Positions 50,470 to 60,425 of a DNA stretch of 64,000 nucleotides are shown here, piece after piece. This DNA comes from Ustilago trichophora. Its lineage: Eukaryota; Basidiomycota; Ustilaginomycetes; Ustilaginales; Ustilaginaceae. The notes under the pieces are model-generated. The model did not search any database, was not told the DNA's origin, and saw only the letters and a list, made by a program, of their open reading frames with translations. The first letter of the stretch is position 1. Each line of letters opens with the position of its first letter. A program made the translations under genes and the position numbers. The stretch is taken from assembly GCA_900323505.1 (NCBI GenBank), contig OOIN01000004.1:806001-870000 (forward strand). Direction: 5' to 3'.

Positions 50470-51646
50470 CTAGCTCGGTGGAAGTCCTTTGTAACCAATA
50501 CATATCCAGAATTGCTCTCTAGACTCTTTTCTGCTGGCATCCATCTTTTCCGCCTTGACGAATCGGAAGTGCCTTTCCAGCACTTGTTTGCGAAATACGT
50601 CGGCTTCATGTGACATAAAGTATTTCATCACCAGCACGGACGATTTCGAGGCTAGGGCTACTAGCGATTTACGTTCAGTATTTAAAGTCGGATGAGTGTC
50701 CTGTCTGAGCGTTCGAAAGGCAAAGCCCTGTTATGTCGCACGGATCGAGAGGAAGTGTAGATGTAAAGGGCGTGCAGGAGTTGAGTTAAGAGATCACCAT
50801 CGAGAGTAGACGGGGCTGTACTGGGGGCGGACTTACGGCTGCTGCTCGGCACAGCTCGAGCGACGCTTCTGTGTCGACGATTGGGTTTCCAGTCGTGTTT
50901 GCTGCAAGTCCAAAGGTTGAATACCGGGGTTTTATTTAGCGTCTGTGCATTCTTCTGGACTGGACAATAGAGTGTCACCGGCCGTATGCCAAGGTGAAAA
51001 ACCTACCCATCATATCGCTCACGACTACATCGACAAATCCACGAGTCTTTGTTTCGTCACCTTGCTCTTTGTCACTGCTATTGCCAAGAGCTGCATCTGC
51101 GACCAGTTTCCGCAGCCTCTCCTGCGTCGTCCCATCCAAGAAATCACCCTGGATCGATGTCACACCATCCATATCCACCACCGGCAGCAAGTCTAATGCA
51201 AATACTGGCATCGCACTGCCATGATTATTCTCCTTGCCAGTACCTCGTGCTGATCTCGAACGGGTGCGTTCTACAATCGCCTGACTCCATCCACCTGGTG
51301 CAGCACCCAGATCCACAATCACCCGCCCCGGTCGTAAAAACTTGTACCGATCGTCCAGTTGCAAGAGCTTGAATGCTGAGCGTGCAACGAACCCGCTCGA
51401 GATTCCGAGATCATCGTCCTCGAGGTGGTCTGGAGGAGATCTTTTGGAACCGAGCGGACGAGAGCGTTGCTTGACATAGACGTCGCTCTTCTGGCGTTGG
51501 AGATACCGGCTTGACGAACCGCCTCTTTTGGACGATGCCCATCGGATGGTTTGTGTTGTCACGCTGAAGACATTACATCGCTGCGTACTTGATGCGGTAG
51601 ATCGAGCACCGGTAAGAACAGCGCCGAACACAGCTGCAGCTCGCAT
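50470..51646 (-). CDS. MRM2: MRM2-type mitochondrial rRNA 2'-O-methyltransferase (FtsJ/RrmJ), three exons
   Basis: Exons 51646-51007, 50901-50837 and 50727-50470 (minus) give 320 aa; introns are GT-AG of 105 and 109 bp. An Arg/Ser/Thr-rich N-terminus suggests mitochondrial import. RSAFKLLQLDDRYKFL carries the first catalytic Lys; the SAM-binding motif is VIVDLGAAPGGWSQAIV; FVDVVVSDMM holds the catalytic Asp; exon 3 has VLVMKYFMS with the second Lys and ends EQFWICIGYKGLPPS. The family methylates a uridine in the large mitochondrial rRNA peptidyl-transferase loop. An insertion of Ser/Arg/Gly residues after motif I is longer than in bacterial RrmJ. It is divergent from the permease gene. Confidence 0.92.
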
Positions 51647-52043
51647 CGCTTGTCAATAATGATGTCGTTCTGAAAGATGGTTCGAGCGTTGTTTTGTGTG
51701 CGGTCTTTGGTCGGTGAAATCAAAGCCGAACCCGAAAAACGTGACGCACGAAAAAGCAAAAAGTTCTAAAATTCAGCCTCAACCGCCGGTCAACTGCACG
51801 TGGAGGCTGTTTCCGTGCAAAAGCCAAGACTTCCACGCTCCCACTCTTTCAACCCCTCGTCCGTCCATCTTGGCATCCACCTCCTGCGGCTTGGCACAGC
51901 CTCGAGAGCAACAACAGCAGCAACAGCAGCAGCAGCAGGCTGATCCGAGCTCCTTCTTTACGCCCACCTTTTCGCAATCCCACTTCCTTCCTTTACACCA
52001 TCATCTAGGAATTTGTCCTTGGCCCGGCTAAGGTCTTATCACG
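51647..52043. promoter_or_regulatory. Divergent promoter MRM2/permease with CAG repeat
   Basis: 397 bp between the two starts. An imperfect CAG/CAA trinucleotide run lies at about 51908-51938, in the probable 5' leader of the permease gene. Confidence 0.5.
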
Positions 52044-54239
52044 ATGGACGATGCGATGCTCTTGGCCAAGCGCGAAGCTGGCACGGTTACAGTTGACACC
52101 ACGCGCACCTCACTGAACGGCTTTGGCGTTTTTGCCATCATCGTCTTTGCCTGCGTATCGCTGATTGTCATTCATCCGCTTCACATACCCATTCCACGCA
52201 CAATTGCATCTCCCCTTCGCTCAGCCGCTCGCAAGACATGGCTCACCCTCGCCGGTCCACCCGACTCTAACCCTGAACAACAGGAACAAGAATCTGTAGA
52301 GCGCCAACTTGGCTCCTCGTCTTCATCCAAGTATGAACCCATGCATCTCACCATCGACCACGTCTCTGCACCCGTCATTGGTGTCCTCGTCCTTCTGGCC
52401 ACAACAACGATCGGTGGGGAGCAAGTCAAGCAAGGAATCGTCGGAGAAGATGGAATCGAGCCGTATGATGTCCTTGCGCTCTTCATTTCGCTTGCTTACA
52501 TCGCCATCTCTCTCGACGCCACCGGATTGCTGCGCTACCTTGCGTTCCTGATCTGTCTCAAAGCAGGGCGGCAAGGTCGAGAAGCAAAAGGAAAGACGCT
52601 CTTTTTGCTCCTCTACTTTTTCTTCTGGTCCGCTGGCGTGCTTGTCGGCAACGATCCAGTCATTCTGTCGGGAACAGCCTTCTTGGTCTACTTCACACGC
52701 GTGGCTGGGATCAGCCCACCAGATGCTTGGATCTGGGCAGAATTCGTTGCGGCTAACATCTCGAGTGCCGTATTGGTCTCCAGCAACCCAACGAATCTGG
52801 TCATTGCGACCGGATTCGATGTCAACTTTATCACGTACACCGCGTACATGGTGTTGCCTGCGTTTGGATCTGCGGTCGGTGGGCTGGTTGCGATGCTGAT
52901 TTTCTTTAGGAATAGGGATGGAGGTAAGAAGCAAGAGGATGAGGGAGAAAAGTCTTCCATCAGGAAGTTTGTTGAGAGCGTTCCTGTTATCGGTAACCGC
53001 TTCAAGGCTGACAGGAGCGAAAGCCAGATCAGGCATCGCTCGAATGCTCCTGTAGATGCCAATGCTTCTTCAGCAGATCATCGATACACGACGACCACGA
53101 ACGGAGGCGCAACTCCAGCATCCGAAACAGCCTCCACAGCCCCTATCAACGCTTCCAAGGACAAAAAACGATCCTCACCGCTCATCTACATTCCGGAAAC
53201 AATCATCCGCCCGGACGTAGATCCACGAGCTGCACTGGTCGACAAAACAGGCGCCATCTTTGGCAGTATCGTCATGGCTGCCACTCTCGCCACACTTGTA
53301 GGAACTTCAGTGGTGGGTGGTGTCAAAGTATTCATGATTGCGGTTCCAGGTGCGGTGTTGTGCTTTGTAAGGGATGGTGTCGCTGATTGGTTGCGCTGGA
53401 GAAAGTTGAGGTTGGAGAAAGGAAAACCAGAGGAGGTTGGAGAGGGTGTTGCTGATGATCAGGGCCAGAACAAGAAGGAGGAAGCATCGAAAGCAGCAGC
53501 AAAAGAAGTGGAAGAGATCGAGCTATCGACGCTCTCCGCCACTGCTCGGCCTGATATTGCCCACGTCAAATCCGCCGACGCAAAGCCCTCCTCTTCCGCA
53601 TCCACGCCAGCTGCCACAACTTCGCACACTGCATCCAGTTCTGCAGCAAGCAGCAACCTCTTCCGCCGAGCGATCCGCACCCACCACCGATTGACCGAAA
53701 TCTTCCCTACTGTCAGCATTGTCCTATCTCGACTCCCCTTCCCCCTCCTCCCATTCGCATTTTCAATGTTCATCCTGGTCCAAGCGCTGGCCCACGTCGG
53801 CTTTATCAACATCCTCGCTGCTGGTCTAGGCCGCGTTTGTTCCTCCGGCTACATCCCGACCGCCTTTTTCATCTCTTTCCTCGGTATCGTACTATGCAAC
53901 ATCGGAGGGACAAACATCGGCGCCACTATTCTACTCACCAAATCGGTCCGCTCGCCCTATTTTGCTGACAAGATCACGGGGTTGAGTGCAAAAGAGCAGC
54001 AATTGGTGATGAAAGTCGCACAGTACTCGATTGCTTTCGGTTCCAACGTCGGTGCACTGGGTGGTACCTTTGCAGCAAGTTTGGCAGGTCTGTTGTGGTT
54101 AGGAGGTCTCAGACAGGGTGGGATCAGCGTAAGAGCAGGCCAATTCCTGAAGTGGTGCGGAGTGGTGATTGTGCCAAGTACTGTTATTGGGATTGCGATC
54201 ATTGTTGCTGAGGTGCGATACTTCCATGTCAGCGCTTAG
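52044..54239 (+). CDS. ArsB/CitMHS-type anion permease
   Basis: 731 aa, intronless. The first transmembrane helix is at about 27-48, a cluster of helices at 110-290 includes the signature NDPVILSGTAFLVYF and SSAVLVSSNPTNLVIATGF, and a second half (about 400-440 and 560-725) repeats the pattern with FFISFLGIVLCNIGGTNIGATILL and GSNVGALGGTFAASLAGL. Two re-entrant 'NxxPT/NIGGTN' hairpins are characteristic of the ion-transporter superfamily (ArsB, citrate and Na/sulfate carriers). A hydrophilic loop of about 110 residues between the halves, Ser/Ala/Lys-rich, is larger than in bacteria. The substrate could be arsenite, silicate-like anions or a dicarboxylate; sequence alone does not decide it. 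Confidence 0.85.
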   Translation: MDDAMLLAKREAGTVTVDTTRTSLNGFGVFAIIVFACVSLIVIHPLHIPIPRTIASPLRSAARKTWLTLAGPPDSNPEQQEQESVERQLGSSSSSKYEPMHLTIDHVSAPVIGVLVLLATTTIGGEQVKQGIVGEDGIEPYDVLALFISLAYIAISLDATGLLRYLAFLICLKAGRQGREAKGKTLFLLLYFFFWSAGVLVGNDPVILSGTAFLVYFTRVAGISPPDAWIWAEFVAANISSAVLVSSNPTNLVIATGFDVNFITYTAYMVLPAFGSAVGGLVAMLIFFRNRDGGKKQEDEGEKSSIRKFVESVPVIGNRFKADRSESQIRHRSNAPVDANASSADHRYTTTTNGGATPASETASTAPINASKDKKRSSPLIYIPETIIRPDVDPRAALVDKTGAIFGSIVMAATLATLVGTSVVGGVKVFMIAVPGAVLCFVRDGVADWLRWRKLRLEKGKPEEVGEGVADDQGQNKKEEASKAAAKEVEEIELSTLSATARPDIAHVKSADAKPSSSASTPAATTSHTASSSAASSNLFRRAIRTHHRLTEIFPTVSIVLSRLPFPLLPFAFSMFILVQALAHVGFINILAAGLGRVCSSGYIPTAFFISFLGIVLCNIGGTNIGATILLTKSVRSPYFADKITGLSAKEQQLVMKVAQYSIAFGSNVGALGGTFAASLAGLLWLGGLRQGGISVRAGQFLKWCGVVIVPSTVIGIAIIVAEVRYFHVSA

Positions 54240-54418
54240 ATGGCCCATGCTAAACGTATAGATCCCTTCATCTTTGACTGTAGAGAGACTAGACACTCGC
54301 ATAATCCACACACATACTGTAGCACTTGCGCTTGAATTGGGTGGTTTGAAATGGTGCGATGTATTGCAGTGAAAAAGGAAGAATGACAATGCTTAAAACA
54401 ATGACGATAGTGAGAAGC

Positions 54419-56539
54419 TTAGAGATAGTGTCGCAGAGAGTAAAGCAGAACCTTTCCTCTGGTGTTTCCAATAGCGACATACTGGCTTGCCGGGCTGAAG
54501 TCGACAGAGGAAACGCTGCCAAGCGGTGTACCCGATGTAGGCCAGTTGCTGAAGACGCGCATCGAGGGGAAGTGCACAAGTCGCAGCGCGTCCTTCTTAA
54601 GCTTGGACGCGACAGCCAAGATCTGACCGTCTCCGTTCCATCGCATGGTGGTGGTGGCGGTTACGAGGTTCTCGACAGTCTTGACCGGGTCAATGTTACC
54701 ACCGGGGACCTTGCCGAACATGGCTGCTGCCTGATCTGCGCGTGTTGAGGGCATGAAAGTGCTAGTAGATGGGAGAGAGGATGGGTAGGACTCCGAGGGA
54801 CGCTTGTAAACGTTGACGATACCAGAGTCGCTTCCAACGGTCCAAAACTTGCCATTGGGGGAGACTTCGAGACCCTTTGCTGCAAACGAGCCGGGATCGG
54901 TCCAGATGGAAGTGCATCCTACTTCCAAACCCATGTTCCTGATGTCCCACAAATGAACACTGCCTTCGGTAGACATGGTCAAGAGCTCTACATCTTTACC
55001 TGTACCCGTGACGCCAATGCCGGTGCCCCGATCGCCAAGAACGGAAGCTGCGTCCCAGGTGAAGCCGGCAAGAGCCGAGTTCATGCGAACACCTCCAATG
55101 CGTGTACCACCTGCAGCACCGGAACGCCCCCAATCGAGGAGATGGACGACACCTCGTCTTCCACCAATGGCCAGCAGTCGGTTGCCCTCCTCGGCGGTGT
55201 GGGGCTGGAACTTGGCGTCCGACAACCTGAGTTCGGTACCATCGTCTTCTGCCGACGACTGGCCGTGGAGCGATCCCGCGCCTCGCCAGGGGATCGAACG
55301 CACGACACGACCAGCTTGCAAGTCGTAGGCATACAGGAAAGGTCGGTTGCCCGAAAGAAGCACTGACGAGCCCGAAGGGTGGAAGGAGGCATGCTGAATG
55401 GGGAGATCGGGAACGTGGATCGTCTGGACGAGCGGATTGGTCTTGCCATCGATCTGGAAGAGTCGAACACGGCGGTCCTTGGAAGCCGTCATGAGCACGC
55501 TGGCGCGTGGGCTCGGGTGGAAGCGAAGCATCTCAATGGCTGGCAGCGATTCTTCGGCAGCAATGGCGTGGGCACTCTGTGCATCGTTGGCATTACGGAG
55601 ACGGTCGAGTTCGATTTCGCCTGCTTTGAGCTTGCCACGTGCCTTGACGGATTTGGTGTCGTTGTCTTTGGAGCCGTAACCTTCGACAAGTCCGGTATCG
55701 CTGCGCAAGAGATCGTGGATACCCTTGGAGGTGTCTTCGTTGATGATGACTGCCTCGCCGTTGCTTTCTGCAAATCCGTCTGGCTGATCGGAGAGCGAAG
55801 TGAGACGGAAGGACGCCCATCCAGGTCGTGGGTGCAACTTTTCGAATTGTGCTCGCAATCGAAGCTCATATTCGAGACCGCTGATTTTGGTCTCGCCAAC
55901 CTCTTCGCGAAGACGTCGGAGTCGACTGACACCGATCCTGGAGCCGTTGGCAGCGAGATTGTTGTTGCGTGTTAGGTCGATGGTGAGGGCTGCGTCGTCT
56001 GGGTCGTTCCAGACACAGCGTTTTGTGCGCTTTGGCTTCTTGACCGAAGACCTGCTGGAGCTGGCAGCTGCGCGGTCAATGAGGATATCTTCGTCGTCTG
56101 CATCTTGATCGTCGCTATCGTCACGATCCGACCTGGAAGCATTGCCGGTGTGCTGGTCCTCGAGCTGTCCATCTTCATCCTCGCCTCCCGCTGTGTCGAC
56201 CATGAACAAGTCGCCATCTGCTACAGCCTGATCTTCGGATCCTTGTGATGCACTGTAATCCTCGCCATCGCTGTTATCCTCCAGTGCATCTTCTCCTGTG
56301 GCTCGCTTAGCTGATGTCGAAGGTTGGGAGAGGAGAGAAGATGAACCGCCAAAGATGAGCTTTTCCAAGTCGAGCTCGTTGTCGGCAGGTGGCGGGGGAG
56401 GACGCTTCTTGCGACTACCGGGAAGAGCATTGACGCTGTCGCCTAGGACTGCTTGTCCTTGGTATGGGTCTGTATCGACATTGGTGGTTGTCGGAGCCGC
56501 ATGAGCGTCGTTCCTCGACCTTTTGCGAGACTTGCCCAT
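54419..56539 (-). CDS. UTP18: U3 snoRNA-associated protein UTP18 (WD40)
   Basis: 706 aa from the ATG of MGKSRKRSRND; a longer open frame upstream lacks family features. The N-terminal 280 residues are hydrophilic with acidic runs. A WD40 propeller follows (about 345-706). Family cues are the spacer KISGLEYELRLRAQFEKLHPRPGWA, IEMLRFHPSPRASVLMTASKDRRVRLFQIDGK, the VHLWDIRNMG repeat with the canonical WD, and the ending YVAIGNTRGKVLLYSLRHYL. UTP18 belongs to the UTP-B complex of the small-subunit processome in the nucleolus, needed for 18S rRNA maturation, and recruits the exosome cofactor Mtr4 in yeast. It is divergent from HEM3. Confidence 0.93.
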   Translation of the reverse strand: MGKSRKRSRNDAHAAPTTTNVDTDPYQGQAVLGDSVNALPGSRKKRPPPPPADNELDLEKLIFGGSSSLLSQPSTSAKRATGEDALEDNSDGEDYSASQGSEDQAVADGDLFMVDTAGGEDEDGQLEDQHTGNASRSDRDDSDDQDADDEDILIDRAAASSSRSSVKKPKRTKRCVWNDPDDAALTIDLTRNNNLAANGSRIGVSRLRRLREEVGETKISGLEYELRLRAQFEKLHPRPGWASFRLTSLSDQPDGFAESNGEAVIINEDTSKGIHDLLRSDTGLVEGYGSKDNDTKSVKARGKLKAGEIELDRLRNANDAQSAHAIAAEESLPAIEMLRFHPSPRASVLMTASKDRRVRLFQIDGKTNPLVQTIHVPDLPIQHASFHPSGSSVLLSGNRPFLYAYDLQAGRVVRSIPWRGAGSLHGQSSAEDDGTELRLSDAKFQPHTAEEGNRLLAIGGRRGVVHLLDWGRSGAAGGTRIGGVRMNSALAGFTWDAASVLGDRGTGIGVTGTGKDVELLTMSTEGSVHLWDIRNMGLEVGCTSIWTDPGSFAAKGLEVSPNGKFWTVGSDSGIVNVYKRPSESYPSSLPSTSTFMPSTRADQAAAMFGKVPGGNIDPVKTVENLVTATTTMRWNGDGQILAVASKLKKDALRLVHFPSMRVFSNWPTSGTPLGSVSSVDFSPASQYVAIGNTRGKVLLYSLRHYL

Positions 56540-57542
56540 GATTGCAACTTCTCGCAGGGATATACGTTTGCGTGCTAGACCTTCTACGAGGATCCCGGTC
56601 GGAAGATAGGCACTGTAGAGACGCTCAAGAAGCTTTCTGTCGCCAGAGTATGTGGTCAAGGCTGATCCGAAAGGGGTCTTGGGATGAGTATGGAGTTGGA
56701 GTTGATGGCGAGGAGCTACAGCATCGAAAGCGCCGTGTTACTGTCCAAGCTCCACTTTTTCCCTCTTGGCTGCAAATGCACACAAACCTCAAAAAAAGAG
56801 CCAAAACTTTCTTGAAGGCAACAATTCTTCTCAGGGCCCTTGATTATATCAGCATGACATCTTCTAAAAATCTCTAAATTTCGTACGTGTTAGACGCGGC
56901 GGATTGAGCGGCTACTTGATTAGAAATAGGCGGTTTGTCTGAGAGCCGTAGACAGTTGCCACGAGATGCCGGCATCGACCGGTGGCTGACCGCTCTCTGG
57001 AAAGATTTTCTGAAAATGTTTCCGGTCACAGCACGCGGGGTCAAGTGAGCGAGCAAGTTCAGCCAAGCTTGAGTCAATCAGCAGTCAACTCCACACACTC
57101 ATTCTTTTTTCAGCCGCGATGAAAGAGAGCAAAAAGCGAGAGAGACGGAAGAAAAGGAGCGAGCAAAGTCACCGTCGGTTGCTGCAGCCAATAGCCAAAG
57201 CTGAGACCCTTTCCTTACCGAAAAGTGTCTCGTGAGCTCGCTCATTTGCAATCAAGAGCAGAACCAAGTTCCGACGACCAACCAACACTCTGTCACCGGT
57301 TCGCCGTCGACGCTTTGTGCCACCAACTTTATCAACATCATCAATATCCGCTCATTTCAGCAAGAACGTCGATCTCCTCGAGGTCGCTCGCCGTCAAAAA
57401 AACCCACCCCTTCAGGCAGCTCTAGCTCTATAATCTCTCTTTGGGATTCGCATTTCGAGCCATCTGTGCCACCAAAAAAACGGACCGCACCATTTTGCCT
57501 TAGCAACATTGCATCGGCTGATTCATCCCAGGCGTAGCCATC
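56540..57542. promoter_or_regulatory. Divergent 1-kb promoter UTP18/HEM3
   Basis: Contains both promoters and a pyrimidine-rich HEM3 leader (57240-57540). No gene or RNA recognised. Confidence 0.45.
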
Positions 57543-59834
57543 ATGTCACCTGTACCAGAGTACCCCGATTCCTCTGCCTCTTCACGCAACGCTGGAGAAC
57601 AGCAGGCTGCACCGTCCTGGAGCGATGGCTCTTCGTGTCCTGTACCCCACGCCAAGTCGCAACCACTGCCCCCTGGCCACCCTCCTGTCCCTGATGCTCC
57701 CGCTTCAACGCTCTTCCCACCCACAGACTCGCGCTGCATTTTCTACCGATCGCCAGAGGATCTTGCACAGACGCCGCCACTCTCTCGCTCGGCATCCAGT
57801 TCCATGCTCTCGTCCACCACGACACTGCCATCGCTTCACGAGCTCGCCGTGACTCACAGCGCATCCGCATACGAATTTGACAAAGCTCAAAAACTCGATC
57901 AGCAGCGCAAGGAAGCCAACATCAACCCATTACCTATGGATCGCGATGGACAGCTTGGTCTAGATCCCAGCTGCACGCTCGTCCTCGCCAGTCGAAACAG
58001 CCAGCTTGCCCTGGTGCAAAGCTCGCACGTCAGTGCTATGCTCGAGGCCCGCTACGGCAAATCGTCACCTCTCTTCCGATCGCAGGTACAGCAAGCTGTT
58101 AGCGCACTCGACTCCAGCAGCGATACCTCTTCGCCGGAAGCATCCACATCAACGAGCCGTCTGCAAAAAGTGTGCGACGAGCACTGCGACGAAGATGTCG
58201 CCTTCCTTCGCAAACTGCTCGGCACCTTCCAGAGTGGCCCGGAGACGCCGCTTCGCCCACACACTTTCCCCATCACATCCATGTCGACCGCTGGTGACCA
58301 GAACTTGCGTTCGCCACTCTACGTGATTGGCGGAGAGGGCAAAGCAATCTGGACCAAGGAGCTCGAAGTCGCGCTCGAGCAGGGCGCCGTCGACGCAATC
58401 GTCCACTGTCTCAAGGATGTCCCCACTGCTCTTCCCAAGGGTCTTGAGCTCGCAGCCGTGCTCGAACGAGAGGATCCTCGAGACGCTCTTGTCGTCAAGG
58501 CTGGTCTTCCATACAAGGTCCTTGACGAACTACCCGTCGGCTCTGTCATCGGTACCTCTTCCGTGCGTCGAGTAGCGCAATTGCGACGAAGATACCCGCA
58601 CTTGGTATTCAGTGACGTACGAGGCAACATCAACACCCGCCTCGCCAAGCTTGACGCTCCGAACGGCCCCTACACAGCTTTGATTCTGGCCGCCGCAGGT
58701 CTGGTTCGACTCAACTTCCACTCGCGCATCACAGCATTCCTCAGCTCGCCAGTGCTGCTGCACTCGGTCGGTCAAGGCTCGTTGGCCATCGAAGTGCGTA
58801 CCCCACCCGAGGGTGCTGATACCACAACCAACAGAGATGCACGCATTCGCGAGCTCATCCGTTCCATCGGTGACTGGCGCGCCACTTTCCGTGCCGAGGC
58901 GGAGCGAGCGCTGCTCAAGGAGCTCGAGGGAGGATGCTCGATTCCCGTCGGTGTCGAGACCAGATTCGATGATCACGACCAGATTGAAGGTCAACGTAGC
59001 GAGGCGATCGCGCTCGTCGACGACTTTGTGACCAACGGCGACGCAGGGGCCAAGGCCGATCTGCCAAACGGAGGCGTGCCACTCATCAAGGATGGGCATA
59101 CCATCCCCGCCAGTCAGCTCTCTGGAAAGGGCGAAACCTCGTCTTCAACTCCTCAGCGCCCGCCGCTTGAGTCGCTTGCAACAGGCGTTCAGGAGATGGA
59201 AGCCGCCAAGGCGCAATCCGAGACTGCCGCATCCAGCAACGCCACCACCATCGCCGAAAAGATTGTTTCCACCTCATACAGCATCGTCGACCGCTCGACA
59301 CCCGCTCGTGAAGGCCGCAGCCTCCACCTTGATGCTATCGTAGTATCCCTCGACGGCAGCCAAGAATCGCGCTACTCTGCCTCCAAGCACTGCAAGACCA
59401 TCGAAGACGCTCGCCAACTTGGTATTCACGTCGCCCATGAGCTTGCCTACAAAAAGGGCGCCCGCGCCATCCTCGAAGAAGTCGAGCGACATCGCAAAAT
59501 GGCCGAAGAGGCCGACCGCCGCCGACGCGAAGAGGCACGCAAGCGCAAGGCGATGGGCTTGCCCGGTGGAGAGACCAACTCTATCGCTGTCAGCAACGGC
59601 GTAGCATCAGTCGCCGAACAGGGAGACCTCAACGCCCTCAAGAAATCCAGAGATGGTTGGATGCGCGGTCAGGCAGAGATCAGCCTCAGTGCCGAGTTGG
59701 AGAAGATCAGAAGCCAGCACAATGTAGATGCCACGGGAACAGGTGGCAAGGCTGACGCAGCATGCGATCCATTGGAGATGGACAGAAGGGGTGTACCGCG
59801 TGACGACGGCCAACCCAAGGCTTGGGAGGTGTAA
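57543..59834 (+). CDS. HEM3: Porphobilinogen deaminase (hydroxymethylbilane synthase), enlarged
   Basis: 763 aa, about twice the usual 320-370. Core motifs are intact: LVLASRNSQLALVQ (from residue 146), FPITSMSTAGD (242), IWTKELEVAL, AIVHCLKDVPTALP, GTSSVRRVAQLRR, FSDVRGNINTRLAKL, GQGSLAIEVR and the dipyrromethane-cofactor Cys465 in LEGGCSIPVGVETR. The extra mass is a Ser/Pro-rich N-terminus of about 140 residues, an insertion of some 65 residues between the first helix and FPITSM (about 178-241), an insertion of about 95 residues after Cys465 in domain 3, and an Arg/Lys/Glu-rich C-terminal tail from about 640. The enzyme polymerises four porphobilinogen units in cytosolic heme synthesis. The insertions look coil-like and may be regulatory. 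Confidence 0.95.
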   Translation: MSPVPEYPDSSASSRNAGEQQAAPSWSDGSSCPVPHAKSQPLPPGHPPVPDAPASTLFPPTDSRCIFYRSPEDLAQTPPLSRSASSSMLSSTTTLPSLHELAVTHSASAYEFDKAQKLDQQRKEANINPLPMDRDGQLGLDPSCTLVLASRNSQLALVQSSHVSAMLEARYGKSSPLFRSQVQQAVSALDSSSDTSSPEASTSTSRLQKVCDEHCDEDVAFLRKLLGTFQSGPETPLRPHTFPITSMSTAGDQNLRSPLYVIGGEGKAIWTKELEVALEQGAVDAIVHCLKDVPTALPKGLELAAVLEREDPRDALVVKAGLPYKVLDELPVGSVIGTSSVRRVAQLRRRYPHLVFSDVRGNINTRLAKLDAPNGPYTALILAAAGLVRLNFHSRITAFLSSPVLLHSVGQGSLAIEVRTPPEGADTTTNRDARIRELIRSIGDWRATFRAEAERALLKELEGGCSIPVGVETRFDDHDQIEGQRSEAIALVDDFVTNGDAGAKADLPNGGVPLIKDGHTIPASQLSGKGETSSSTPQRPPLESLATGVQEMEAAKAQSETAASSNATTIAEKIVSTSYSIVDRSTPAREGRSLHLDAIVVSLDGSQESRYSASKHCKTIEDARQLGIHVAHELAYKKGARAILEEVERHRKMAEEADRRRREEARKRKAMGLPGGETNSIAVSNGVASVAEQGDLNALKKSRDGWMRGQAEISLSAELEKIRSQHNVDATGTGGKADAACDPLEMDRRGVPRDDGQPKAWEV

Positions 59835-60425
59835 AGCAACGCTCAGTGCTCGTTTGGAGGATGTTGGAACGCCACGGTCCGCTAATCAATCTGTATCAGT
59901 CTCGTGTTTCATTGCAGTGATACCTTTCTTCAACATTGTCTTGAGTGATACAATGAATCTGTTTGTGCTGTGTGTAGAAGAGATCAAAGCTGGAGTGGTC
60001 TCAGAAATATGCGACAATGTTAGACCTCGTCTTTCTTGTGGAGGATGGCACGTGACAGCCAAAAGCTCTTTTTTTGAGCCGGATAGCGGAAGAGTAACGA
60101 TGCAAAGGCGAGAAAAATTTGAGAATTTTTTGGCTCAGATCCCATCTCAGCATTTCTTGGAAGCTGAACGGAGAGCCAGGCTGTCGTCTGCTCTCATCTG
60201 GTTAGCCGTTCCACAGATTTTCCTTCAGAACCCTGTATTGGAATCATATACCTCAACCACATACCACTTTTTCCCCTACACAGCCTCGACATCGGCTCCT
60301 CTCATCCCCACCCGCATCTGTCGACGCTGAATCCGTAGGGAGTGTGCGAGCCGATCGCGCGCTTTCTTTCCACCACTCTCACCCTCACATCATCAGCCTT
60401 TGTGCGAGGTAAAATCACCAGCTCA
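59835..60425 (+). promoter_or_regulatory. HEM3-RPA135 tandem spacer
   Basis: 591 bp with the HEM3 3' UTR and the RPA135 promoter; a CT-rich leader precedes the start at 60426. No further gene supported. Confidence 0.45.
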
